DNA of 64,000 nt. It comes from an uncultured Bdellovibrionales bacterium. Lineage in GTDB: Bacteria > Bdellovibrionota > Bdellovibrionia > Bdellovibrionales > UBA1609. Each line of letters starts with the position of its first letter. Within the stretch, counting starts at the first letter, position 1. The position numbers and the translations under genes are program-made. Shown here piece by piece: positions 20,393-29,073 of the stretch. The notes beneath the pieces are model-generated. The model did not search any database and had not been told where the DNA came from. It worked only from the letters and a program-made list of their open reading frames with translations. The stretch covers positions 1 to 64,000 of the forward strand of contig CAILEP010000031.1 in the NCBI GenBank assembly GCA_903833275.1. Direction: 5' to 3'.

Positions 20393-22540
20393 TTACTTTG
20401 CGCAGCGAAAGCCAATTGAGCCCGAGCGGTCAAGGCTTGGGGCCATGAGTAAATATTTGCCGTGTTGATCAAGGCGGTAGGCGAGCGGAAAATACCAATC
20501 AGAGCCTTCGGCGCGATAGCGCGCCCCGCCGCGCAGAACGGCCGCGCGAGTGTGCTCGTCAATAAATTCATCTGTCCACTGCCAAACATTGCCGACCATG
20601 TCGAGTAAACCAAATGGCGAAGCCCCTTCAGGGTGAAGGCCCACTGCTTCAGGCGCCACGGCCTCGCGACCTTTTGTGGGGGTCGCTACAAATTTTGAGT
20701 TCCAGTCATTGCCCCACGGAAAGGCGCGTCCATCGCCGCCCTGGGCGGCATATTGCCACTCCCACTCGTGCGGGAGGCGCTTGCCGGCCCACTTGGCGTA
20801 GGCGCGAACATCTTCGAGAGAAACCCAGGTGACCGGGTGATTCTCTGCGCCGCTCGGGATCTTGCCATCAACCCAATGTCTCAAGAAATTGTGCGCATCT
20901 TTTGGCCAGTAGTGTGATGACTCAAGAAAAGTTTTATACTCGAGATTGGTGACTAAATTGCGATCTATATAGAAGCCCGGGATGAACATAACGTGGCGGT
21001 GCTCGAGTTTTGCAGAAGGCTCCCACGGGTATTGAAAGTCACCGCCCTCATATTTTTCGATGGCGACAGATGAAACATTAAATTCGAAATTACGAACGGT
21101 CGGCACGTAAATCATATTTTCGGTCGGTGCGGGTTCGTTTTTTGAACGGAGTGCCTCGGCCTCGTACATTTTTTGCGACAGAGGCCGCCAGGTGCTTGAG
21201 TATTGAGAGAGCGGTTTTTTAGCCCAGCGATGCATTTGCTTAATCACAGCAGCGAGACTCGGTTTTTGCGTTTTCGAAAGGGCAACAACGGCGCCATAAC
21301 CATTGCGGTCGATGTCGAATTTCAGCTCGGCCTGTTCGCCTTTGATTGTCGGGGTCAGTTCAACCCCGTGCCAAAGATCAAAAAAGATTTCACCGTGATA
21401 AGGCACCGAAATTTGTGAGCCGACTTTCGAATCAGGCGTGCGGTTTACAAAAGTCCACAACGTCAAATCTTGCCCCGGGAAGATCGAAGAAAAAACCCCC
21501 GGCTGAAGTGTCGATACGTGCGGCACCCAATTCGGGCTCGACCAAATTTTTGAAAAATTTCGATAAAGAAAAGAAATACGGCGAAGTGTTTCGCTGTCAC
21601 GAGGGGTCATGCCATTCCAGGTGCCCCAAAGGTTTTCCCAACTTTCGTAGCCGGCGCCGTTAAACCAGGCATATTGAAGTTCATCGAGTCGATCGTGAGA
21701 CTCGCGTCGGCAAACATGAGTCATGTGACGCGGCTCAATCCACTTGTAGCGACTAACCCCCGGAGTAAATTGGTAGTCCATCCAGTAGCCCCAGCTCATG
21801 AGATTCCAAGCGAGTGAATATAAATTATCAGAGAGGCCGACTTCGGGTTCGATCACGAAATCTTGACCGAGGCGCTGACCCTCGTCGAAAAATTCTTTGC
21901 CAACGGCGCTCATGGTGTCGCCGTTAAAACCATCGGCGCCGACTTCTGATAGAATTTTTGCGATGGCCTGGGCGTGAGAAAGACCTTCGTCACGCGTGCC
22001 GTTGTCCCACGGGTTTAACGGAAACAACACTTTAACCCCGCGACGGTGAAAGTCAGAGACCATCTGGCGAAGGCCATCTAAGCCGCCGGGCATATCGCGA
22101 GTGAGGTCATATTGATTGCGCTCGTCGATACCAATGTTGGGGTAGGTTGGCCAAATCAGCACGCTATCAACGCCGCCGTAGCGGCGATTAACGTCGTTGA
22201 GAAATCGGTCGACGGTGTACACGTTTTTTTCAGAATCATAGAGGTAGCGATCGTGCGCCATCACCTGCGGCTGGACGAAATTGGTTTGGGTCCAGAGCAG
22301 TTTCGGGTTTTTATAATTGCGATCCCAGTTGGGGTCTTGGGCAAAAAAATCGTTGTGCGTTTGCTGGCGCCACGAATCGAGATCAGCGTGCCATTTTTTT
22401 GTATCTTCTGGGTGAGCGGGGCCGGTCAGCATTTCGTGCGACCAATTTTTCGGTTCAACGGCTTGAGCCCAAATTTTCGAGCTGAAGCTGTACGTCGAGA
22501 TCGCCGCTGCCAGTAGAATACTATGCGCCCCAAATTTCAT
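20393..22540 (-). CDS. Secreted fusion: glycoside-hydrolase-like N-terminal region + C-terminal FGE-sulfatase (SUMF1) domain
   Basis: C-terminus: MFIPGFYIDRNLVTNLEYKTFL...PVTWVSLEDVRAYAKWAGKRLPHEWEWQYAAQGGDGRAFPWGN...VGNVWQWTDE...RGGAR...GFRC. N-terminus: HRRGVKVLFPLNPWDNGTRDEG and VGADGFNGDTMS resemble TIM-barrel GH motifs. Confidence 0.75.
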   Translation of the reverse strand: MKFGAHSILLAAAISTYSFSSKIWAQAVEPKNWSHEMLTGPAHPEDTKKWHADLDSWRQQTHNDFFAQDPNWDRNYKNPKLLWTQTNFVQPQVMAHDRYLYDSEKNVYTVDRFLNDVNRRYGGVDSVLIWPTYPNIGIDERNQYDLTRDMPGGLDGLRQMVSDFHRRGVKVLFPLNPWDNGTRDEGLSHAQAIAKILSEVGADGFNGDTMSAVGKEFFDEGQRLGQDFVIEPEVGLSDNLYSLAWNLMSWGYWMDYQFTPGVSRYKWIEPRHMTHVCRRESHDRLDELQYAWFNGAGYESWENLWGTWNGMTPRDSETLRRISFLYRNFSKIWSSPNWVPHVSTLQPGVFSSIFPGQDLTLWTFVNRTPDSKVGSQISVPYHGEIFFDLWHGVELTPTIKGEQAELKFDIDRNGYGAVVALSKTQKPSLAAVIKQMHRWAKKPLSQYSSTWRPLSQKMYEAEALRSKNEPAPTENMIYVPTVRNFEFNVSSVAIEKYEGGDFQYPWEPSAKLEHRHVMFIPGFYIDRNLVTNLEYKTFLESSHYWPKDAHNFLRHWVDGKIPSGAENHPVTWVSLEDVRAYAKWAGKRLPHEWEWQYAAQGGDGRAFPWGNDWNSKFVATPTKGREAVAPEAVGLHPEGASPFGLLDMVGNVWQWTDEFIDEHTRAAVLRGGARYRAEGSDWYFPLAYRLDQHGKYLLMAPSLDRSGSIGFRCAK

Positions 22541-22585
22541 AAAATGCCCCCAGTCATTGGGTCTACTTCGGGGCCCTAGGTTTGT

Positions 22586-22654
22586 AAAGGTACGGCATTA
22601 CTTTTCGTGTTTTTGCCCTGCCTGCGGACAAAAATACGAAAAGTAACGCCGTTT
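22586..22654. repeat. Long inverted repeat built from two copies of the GGTACGGCATTACTTTTCG palindrome family; terminator-like
   Basis: aaaggtacggcattacttttcgtgttttt / aaaaatacgaaaagtaacgccgttt are near reverse complements. Confidence 0.75.
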
Positions 22655-22656
22655 AT

Positions 22657-23253
22657 TTATTTCGAGTAGCCGCTGCTCGAACTGTGTGATCTTGGGTTGT
22701 GGATAATGCCCATCATAACGGGCAGGTCGCCCTTGAGAATGGCTTCTTTTAAGAATTCATTTTTTGTTTTCGATTTGCCCTGGTCGTCATAAATAGTAGA
22801 GAAATTTGGCAGGTATTGATCTTTTCTATTGTCATAAGAAAGTATCGGGCCGCCCGCGCTCGCCTGCGAGTGAAATTCAAGCGTTGTGGCCGATAATGAG
22901 CAATGAAAAGAATCGGGGTGGGGGCGGCCGTTGGGCCGGCCGAGGTCGCGGTAGACATCAATTCGATAAGTGACCCAAAAACTGGCGCGAAAGCTTTCTT
23001 TTTTAAATTGGGTGAGTTTATCCATCAGTGGCGGCGTCAAAGTCGGGATATTTTCATCAATGACGTTAGCGAATTCTTTGGCGCATTTTTCATTTTTTAT
23101 TTTCGGAAAGCTGGCAAGCGCGCCATTCGCCGACTTACCCGTGATCTCAACTTTTTTGCTGTCCACGACCAAGAAGTAGCGAATCGGTGCATCGCTTGCA
23201 GCATGGGCAGGGGCGGTGTTCAGAAGAAAAGAAAAAATGGCGAATACGATCAT
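22657..23253 (-). CDS. Secreted hypothetical protein
   Basis: Signal peptide MIVFAIFSFLLNTAPAHA. Confidence 0.55.
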   Translation of the reverse strand: MIVFAIFSFLLNTAPAHAASDAPIRYFLVVDSKKVEITGKSANGALASFPKIKNEKCAKEFANVIDENIPTLTPPLMDKLTQFKKESFRASFWVTYRIDVYRDLGRPNGRPHPDSFHCSLSATTLEFHSQASAGGPILSYDNRKDQYLPNFSTIYDDQGKSKTKNEFLKEAILKGDLPVMMGIIHNPRSHSSSSGYSK

Positions 23254-23466
23254 GGTGACTCCGCTTTGGTTGACGACTGATTGATTTGGCCTGCCATCAG
23301 GCCCCGTCGATATATTCTCTCAACCGGCCCCTCACAAAGCAACTTTCGTGGCTTAAGTGGCTCGAGCGACAAGCCTTTCGGCTTGAGTCTGCGGCAGCAG
23401 TCGCCATTGGCATTTTGACGTGCTGCTGCTACCATAAAGTGCTTGGCGCTTTATATCCCTCAACTC

Positions 23467-24297
23467 ATGTTAATCGGCTCAGCACTTTTGCACGCGGCCT
23501 GGAACACAGCCACGAAAGTCGCGCGCGACAAAGAAATGTTTGTGCTCGCCACAATTTTCACCTCATGTCTTTGGGTGATCGCCGCACTTGTTGCTCAAGA
23601 GAAATCGTTCGAACTGGGCGGGCGAACGGGGCTCAACTTTGCGATTGTCGCGGGCTTCTTTGAAGGTGGATATTTGGTCGCGCTCAGCAAAGGCTTTGCC
23701 AAAACTTCGCTCGCCAAAGGCTATTCGATTATGAGGGGCGGCGCCATGGTGGTCGTTTGGGTCGTGTCGCTTTGGTTGCGAGCCGAGCATTTTAATTTTT
23801 TGAGCCTGACCGGGGCGTTTATGGTTTTAATCGGCATCGCCTTAACCGGGATTGATCGCTCTAAATCAGCCGCCACCCATCGAAGCGAATTATTTTGGCC
23901 CGTTTTGGCGGCGGTCTTTATTGCTGGTTATCATCTTTGCTATGGCGAGAGTTTAAAGGTGGGGGCTGAGCCGAAGGCGCTTTATCTCACCTCGCTCTTT
24001 GTTTCGTTGCCCTTTTTGTTTTTCACCAGTCGAAAGATGTTTTGGGGCCGCCTGCGCGCGGTGCTTAACGAAGACAAACTAAAAATTGTGTTTTCATCAT
24101 TTGCCACTGCTGCCGGCTTTATTATTTTTCTTTATGGATTAAAGCAAAGCGGCCCCGGTTACGCCATTTCGCTTCGAAACTCGTCAATATTTTTCTCAAT
24201 TTGGTTTTCGTTTTTGATCAACGACAAAATCACGAAATTTCAAGTTTTAGGCTCCGTGATTGTTGGAGTCGGCGCATTAATTCTAAGTCTTGGCTAA
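23467..24297 (+). CDS. EamA/DMT-family transporter
   Basis: About 10 TM segments; repeated DMT pattern LIGSALLHAAWNTATK... and FATAAGFIIFLYGLKQSGPGYAISLRNSSIFFSIWFSF. Confidence 0.8.
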   Translation: MLIGSALLHAAWNTATKVARDKEMFVLATIFTSCLWVIAALVAQEKSFELGGRTGLNFAIVAGFFEGGYLVALSKGFAKTSLAKGYSIMRGGAMVVVWVVSLWLRAEHFNFLSLTGAFMVLIGIALTGIDRSKSAATHRSELFWPVLAAVFIAGYHLCYGESLKVGAEPKALYLTSLFVSLPFLFFTSRKMFWGRLRAVLNEDKLKIVFSSFATAAGFIIFLYGLKQSGPGYAISLRNSSIFFSIWFSFLINDKITKFQVLGSVIVGVGALILSLG

Positions 24298-24420
24298 AAG
24301 GTACGCCGTAACTTTTTTCCGCGTTCGGCCGGGCGAGCCGAGTAAAAGTATGTGGCTTTGCCTTTCTTTGCTGCGCTCTTGCTTGCCTCCGAAGTGGTTT
24401 ATTGGGGATGATCACTCCTT

Positions 24421-24981
24421 ATGATTTTATCCACGGCGCTCGTTAATTGGTTTTCAAATGCATGGGCGGTGTTGCTGCTTTTTCTGATTCCGATTGGCGG
24501 GGGCATCCCGGCCGGGGTTGTGCTGGCGCAAAAGCGCGGCCTCGAGTGGCCTGTGATGATGGTTCTTTATCTAATTTCCGACATCATTCTGGCCTGTCTG
24601 TTCGAGCCCGTGATGCTGCTTTTCGTTCAGTTGGGTCGGCGCTCTCAGTTGGTAAGTCGGGTGCTCGCAAGTTTTAAGAAATCTATGGATAAGACCATCT
24701 TGAAATACGGCGTCAACCCGAGCCCATTTACTCTTATAATGGTGGCTTTCGGAGTCGACCCCATGACTGGTCGCACCGTCGCTCTTGCCGCAGGGCATAG
24801 CTTTGTCTCGGGTTGGACGCTCGCCATTATAGGCGACATGCTCTTTTTCGTGGTTCTAATGATGTCGACCCTCTGGCTGAACAACATCTTGGGTGACGGA
24901 ACGTGGGCCGCAGTTATTGTTACCTTCTCAATGATGGGGGCTCATGCTCTGGCTAAAAAGGTACGGCATTACTTTTCGTAA
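24421..24981 (+). CDS. Hypothetical integral membrane protein; C-terminus encoded by a palindromic repeat
   Basis: Hydrophobic ORF; last codons KKVRHYFS* coincide with aaaaaggtacggcattacttttcgtaa. Confidence 0.6.
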   Translation: MILSTALVNWFSNAWAVLLLFLIPIGGGIPAGVVLAQKRGLEWPVMMVLYLISDIILACLFEPVMLLFVQLGRRSQLVSRVLASFKKSMDKTILKYGVNPSPFTLIMVAFGVDPMTGRTVALAAGHSFVSGWTLAIIGDMLFFVVLMMSTLWLNNILGDGTWAAVIVTFSMMGAHALAKKVRHYFS

Positions 24982-25024
24982 AACTGGCCGTGCGCGGGCG
25001 TTTCTGCCAAAACTAATGCGGTAC

Positions 25025-25234
25025 CTATTCGACCGTTACTACGGTCACGGGAGCATTCGGCGCTAAATCACAGACCACGTTGACGCTAAGGCCATCGGTT
25101 GGGCCGTTGCAGTTTTTTACCGAGGCATTTAGGGCCACGGCCGTGTTGGTTTGAATGCTGATTTTGTTGTTGGGCAAACTAACGATATTTACGATCGCTG
25201 GCACGATAAAGGTGAGAATGAGTGAGGTGGTCAC
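25025..25234 (-). CDS. Small hypothetical membrane/secreted protein (69 aa)
   Basis: GTG start with upstream AAAGGAG; MTTSLILTFIVPAIVNIV hydrophobic N-terminus. Confidence 0.45.
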   Translation of the reverse strand: MTTSLILTFIVPAIVNIVSLPNNKISIQTNTAVALNASVKNCNGPTDGLSVNVVCDLAPNAPVTVVTVE

Positions 25235-25472
25235 GTTTGGGCTCCTTTTGTGGGTGAAGAGCAAGAATACCCGCGCGCTATAGGCGGCGTTTGCGCCGTC
25301 AAAGAAGTAGTCGAAATGAGGCCTAAAAGCCGAAAATTGTCCATTTTCGGCAAAGCAATGGTTTCTAGGTTCATAGGTCTATTGGATTACAAGATCTGTG
25401 CCCGAGTGTGGCTCGGGCTTGCTTAGCGGTATTGACGCGCAGTCGCTACCAAAAAGTGCTTGGCGCCTTTTT

Positions 25473-27344
25473 TTAAAGGACGACGTTTTCGAGAAGGATC
25501 AAAATGATGCCGATAATAGAGCCACCGGCGATGACTCCAGCGGAGACCGTCTCTTGGTTTTGCACAAATGTGCGGTAACCAAATTTCGATTTATCTTTCA
25601 GCGTTCGGCCCAAGAACCAGAAAATGAGGGCGCCGAGTGCCATCGAGAGTGAGTCGGTGAATTTCAAAACAAAGGCGAGGCCGAGGCCCACCCCTGAAAT
25701 CGGAAAGCGCCCTTTGCTGCGTTTATTCAGGTGCTCACAGACGATGCCGATAACGGCCCCGATAAGCACTCCAATGCGTGCTGTCGGGTGCAGGGTGCTG
25801 AGCCCTTTCGCCAGAACTTTCGCTACGGCGGCCCAAATCATGGCTCCGGGCAGCGGCAGTTTGTCTGAGGTGAAGAGCGCGATGTCGTTGTGAAAAATAG
25901 CATAGAAGGCGGGCACGGCGACGAGCGCACCAGCAAAAATTCCGAGCACGTGACCGACGGCTTGGTGGCGCGGTTTACCCCCGAGCATGTAGGCTGGCTT
26001 AATATCCATCAAAAGATTGCTCGCGTTGAGCGAAACTTCAGAGGTGATACCAGCCGTCATCAAATTGGTCGGGATATTGCCAGGCGCCAAAATCGAGTAA
26101 GTGATCTGGGTGAGTTTACCGAGCGCCCCACCCGGAGTCACCGCTGTCAGGCCCGTCGACGTCACCGCAATCAACGTGAAAACAAAAACCAACGGTACGG
26201 CCAAAACGCCGAGCAAATAATCAATGTGAAACCATTCGTGGCCAAGGTAAACGGTGATGGCCCCCATGACGGGTATGCCAATTAACGAGACGATCATCGG
26301 CAATTCAATATTTTTCAGCGGGTCGACCTTCTTCTGATTTTTGCCCACCATCGCCTGAAAAGCCTCAACGAAAACCTGAGGCTTTGCAAAAAACGAATAA
26401 AGCGAAGACGTCGTCATGATCGAGGCGCCCGTCCAGAGTGACCACATGGTGATATTTTTAAAGCCGACGCCTGCGATAATGCCGTTTTGAATCATGATCG
26501 GCGCTAAGACAAAGTAGTTTAGGAAAGCGCCAATCAGCAGCGACATGCCGGTCTTAACATTCATTAGGCCGCCGGTGCCGAGCATGACGATTGAAGAGTC
26601 CCACTGAATTGTCAGGTCTTTAAGCGGAGTTCCTAATATTCTCGGGGTCGCAAATTTGTAGATAAAATCATCCCAATATTCGGGCAGTGTCAGAAATTTC
26701 ATCTTGATCGCAGCCATTACTTTTTCGCTGCGCATGGTTTCGATGAGGGCCGAAAGAAAAGCGCCGCCCATTAATAATTTAGCTTTAAAAACGCCTTCTT
26801 TGCCGGTCTCGCTATGTAAGCCGTCGAGCACGATGCCAGCCGCACGGCCTTCCGGAAAGGGCAACTGTTCGTCGTTGATGTAACGTTTTTTGAGCGGAAA
26901 CGCGAATAGCACGCCGAGAATGGCGAGCACAATAATCCACCAAAAAGTCTGCCACATCGGTATGACCTGCCCGGTGATCATCATGTAGGCCGGCAGCGAT
27001 GCCATCATTGGTGCCGTCATATAGCCGGCGCTTGTGGCGATCGATTGCATGGCATTGTTTTCGAGAATGGTCATCTCTTTGCCGATTCTCACTTTGGCCA
27101 GGGCTTTATAGAATGCGAACGAAAGAATCACTGACGAAATGCCGACGCCCAAAGTCCAGCCGGTGCGAATGCCGATGTAGAGGTTGGTGAGGCTGAGCAC
27201 TCCGCCCAAGATCATGCCGGTGAGGGCCGATCGCAAATTCAGCTGGGGCATGTCGCCTTTGAAAATATTTTTCAGCCACCACTCGTCTTTTTCTTTAAGA
27301 GTCATGGTGTGGACTTGTTCGGTGCTTAATTCTTGAATTGCCAT
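25473..27344 (-). CDS. OPT-family oligopeptide transporter
   Basis: Multi-TM protein with LRSALTGMILGGVLSLTNLYIGIRTGWTLG and PFPEGRAAGIVLDGLH motifs. Confidence 0.88.
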   Translation of the reverse strand: MAIQELSTEQVHTMTLKEKDEWWLKNIFKGDMPQLNLRSALTGMILGGVLSLTNLYIGIRTGWTLGVGISSVILSFAFYKALAKVRIGKEMTILENNAMQSIATSAGYMTAPMMASLPAYMMITGQVIPMWQTFWWIIVLAILGVLFAFPLKKRYINDEQLPFPEGRAAGIVLDGLHSETGKEGVFKAKLLMGGAFLSALIETMRSEKVMAAIKMKFLTLPEYWDDFIYKFATPRILGTPLKDLTIQWDSSIVMLGTGGLMNVKTGMSLLIGAFLNYFVLAPIMIQNGIIAGVGFKNITMWSLWTGASIMTTSSLYSFFAKPQVFVEAFQAMVGKNQKKVDPLKNIELPMIVSLIGIPVMGAITVYLGHEWFHIDYLLGVLAVPLVFVFTLIAVTSTGLTAVTPGGALGKLTQITYSILAPGNIPTNLMTAGITSEVSLNASNLLMDIKPAYMLGGKPRHQAVGHVLGIFAGALVAVPAFYAIFHNDIALFTSDKLPLPGAMIWAAVAKVLAKGLSTLHPTARIGVLIGAVIGIVCEHLNKRSKGRFPISGVGLGLAFVLKFTDSLSMALGALIFWFLGRTLKDKSKFGYRTFVQNQETVSAGVIAGGSIIGIILILLENVVL

Positions 27345-27437
27345 TTCGCCCCCCCTGGGTGAAGCTCACTTTTTAGGCCTGGGCGCCGGTTAAAGTCAAA
27401 GAGGTACGGCATTACTTTTTGTGGTATTACCTACTCT

Positions 27438-27965
27438 ATGAGCGACCTGAAAAATCAGACTAGTATCTTTAAAACCATGGGTGGGGTTATTCGCGAGCTT
27501 AACCCGCAATCGCCAGCTGAAATTGAGTTGGTTGCGACTCGAATGCGGCAGACTCTGATCGAAGTTGTGGGCGAAGAAAAAGGTGGCGGAATGTACACGA
27601 TGGAATGGCTCAGAGATCGCGTCCTTTGGCACCTCGATTCAACAAAGACAACTTCGAAAGTGCTGTTGGCCGAAGATCCACACGGTCATATCGCGGGGCA
27701 TGCCCTGGCCAGAATCGAAGTCGCCGATGATAAGACTGATTATGGATATTTCGCGACGGTGTTTGTCGAGCCGACCTACAGACGTAAGGGCATCGCCACC
27801 GACTTTATGGCTCAAATCGAAAAGTGGTTTGTGAGTAAGAATATGCCAAAAATTATTTATAATACGGCCGAGACAAACGGCCGCCTCATTCGGCTTTTTA
27901 AGCGCCATGGCTTTGTGATCACCCTTTTTCATTCTGAGATGGTGCAACTAACTAAGATGTTATAA
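27438..27965 (+). CDS. GNAT-family N-acetyltransferase
   Basis: VFVEPTYRRKGIATDFMAQIEKWF...LFKRHGFVIT. Confidence 0.85.
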   Translation: MSDLKNQTSIFKTMGGVIRELNPQSPAEIELVATRMRQTLIEVVGEEKGGGMYTMEWLRDRVLWHLDSTKTTSKVLLAEDPHGHIAGHALARIEVADDKTDYGYFATVFVEPTYRRKGIATDFMAQIEKWFVSKNMPKIIYNTAETNGRLIRLFKRHGFVITLFHSEMVQLTKML

Positions 27966-27994
27966 AAGTAATGCCGTACCAATCGGGAGCAAAA

Positions 27995-28372
27995 ATGTTA
28001 GAGCCGAAGCAACATTATATTGGCCTTATGACCAAACTTAAAAAAGTCCATCGTCGACTTCTTGAACTTGAGCGCTTAGAGGCCGAAAGCCATTTTGGGC
28101 GCAAAATGAACCCCTTCGAGTTTTTTCAGATACTGACGCAAGATAAAAACTTTGAGTGGCTGAGGCCTTTTACAAAAATGATTGCCGATCTCGATGGCTT
28201 TCTCGACGAGGTTGAAAGCTCAGATATTAAAAAGCAATACGTCGAGGGCGAAATTTCGAAAGTGCTCTCTATGCCTAGAGTGAAAGAAAGATTTGAACGT
28301 CACAAAGACAGTGATACCGAATTTGCCGCGCTCGATTTAGAATTTACGAAAGCGATGGCCCAGCAGGGCTGA
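27995..28372 (+). CDS. Hypothetical protein
   Basis: MLEPKQHYIGLMTKLKKVHRRLLELE..., start after AGC-rich leader; track start 27971 lies inside a repeat. Confidence 0.55.
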   Translation: MLEPKQHYIGLMTKLKKVHRRLLELERLEAESHFGRKMNPFEFFQILTQDKNFEWLRPFTKMIADLDGFLDEVESSDIKKQYVEGEISKVLSMPRVKERFERHKDSDTEFAALDLEFTKAMAQQG

Positions 28373-28385
28373 TGGTAAGAGCCGG

Positions 28386-28425
28386 CCGCAATTGTCCGAT
28401 ACTTTCTGAAGTATCGGATTTGCGG
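28386..28425. other. Strong hairpin CCGCAA-ttg-TCCGATACTT-TCTG-AAGTATCGGA-t-TTGCGG
   Basis: 10-bp perfect inner stem with 4-nt loop plus outer 6-bp stem, intergenic. Confidence 0.75.
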
Positions 28426-28559
28426 ATACTTGCGAACCTTCAGATTATCTGATTCATTCTGGCGCCGGCACGGTTCTTGGAACCTTCCAATTCAATGGTT
28501 GAGCCAATTCAGAGAAACGTTTCGCCAATTCTTAGATCGCTCCACAGCTTTTTGCGTAT

Positions 28560-28583
28560 AAACTTGCAAAAAACAGCAAGTTT
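28560..28583. promoter_or_regulatory. Palindromic operator-like site AAACTTGC-N8-GCAAGTTT upstream of the XRE gene
   Basis: Perfect 8-bp inverted repeat 16 nt before a 17-codon toxin-like stub and 97 nt before the antitoxin ATG. Confidence 0.6.
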
Positions 28584-28679
28584 TGATAGGATGGGTACAT
28601 GGTAAAGCCTATCGGTTGGTTTGGCTTATCCCGCCAGATCGAACGTACATAGGTGTAAGAAACGCGTTTCGGAGAAAAC

Positions 28680-29000
28680 ATGGCAAATAAAAAGAATCAC
28701 TGGCCGGATGAAACTGAACTGAGTTCGCTAGAAAGGCGCCTTGCAAAAGCGAAACCATCTCGCGGGCTGCCAGTTAAAGCCACCGCCCTTGAAAGAATCA
28801 AGTACAACCTCTGCGCCGAATTCGTAAAATATTGCATCGAGAACAAAATCTCGCAGCGCGAACTTGCCTCTGAACTTGAAATCAGCGAAGCGCGGGTGAG
28901 CGAAATCGTGCGTTACCATATTGATAAACTCACCATTGATCGCCTTGTAAAATATATGGGTGAGCTCAATCCCAACTTTAAATTGAATATTGCCTCTTGA
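28680..29000 (+). CDS. XRE/HTH antitoxin-like protein (HTH_37 type)
   Basis: CIENKISQRELASELEISEARVSEIVRYHIDKLTIDRLVKYMGELNPNFKLNI. Confidence 0.75.
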   Translation: MANKKNHWPDETELSSLERRLAKAKPSRGLPVKATALERIKYNLCAEFVKYCIENKISQRELASELEISEARVSEIVRYHIDKLTIDRLVKYMGELNPNFKLNIAS

Positions 29001-29073
29001 GGCGAAGTGGGCTTGGTCGTTGGCAACGATCGTGTTACAACCGCACAAATCAAACTTAAAAGGGAACACTCAA

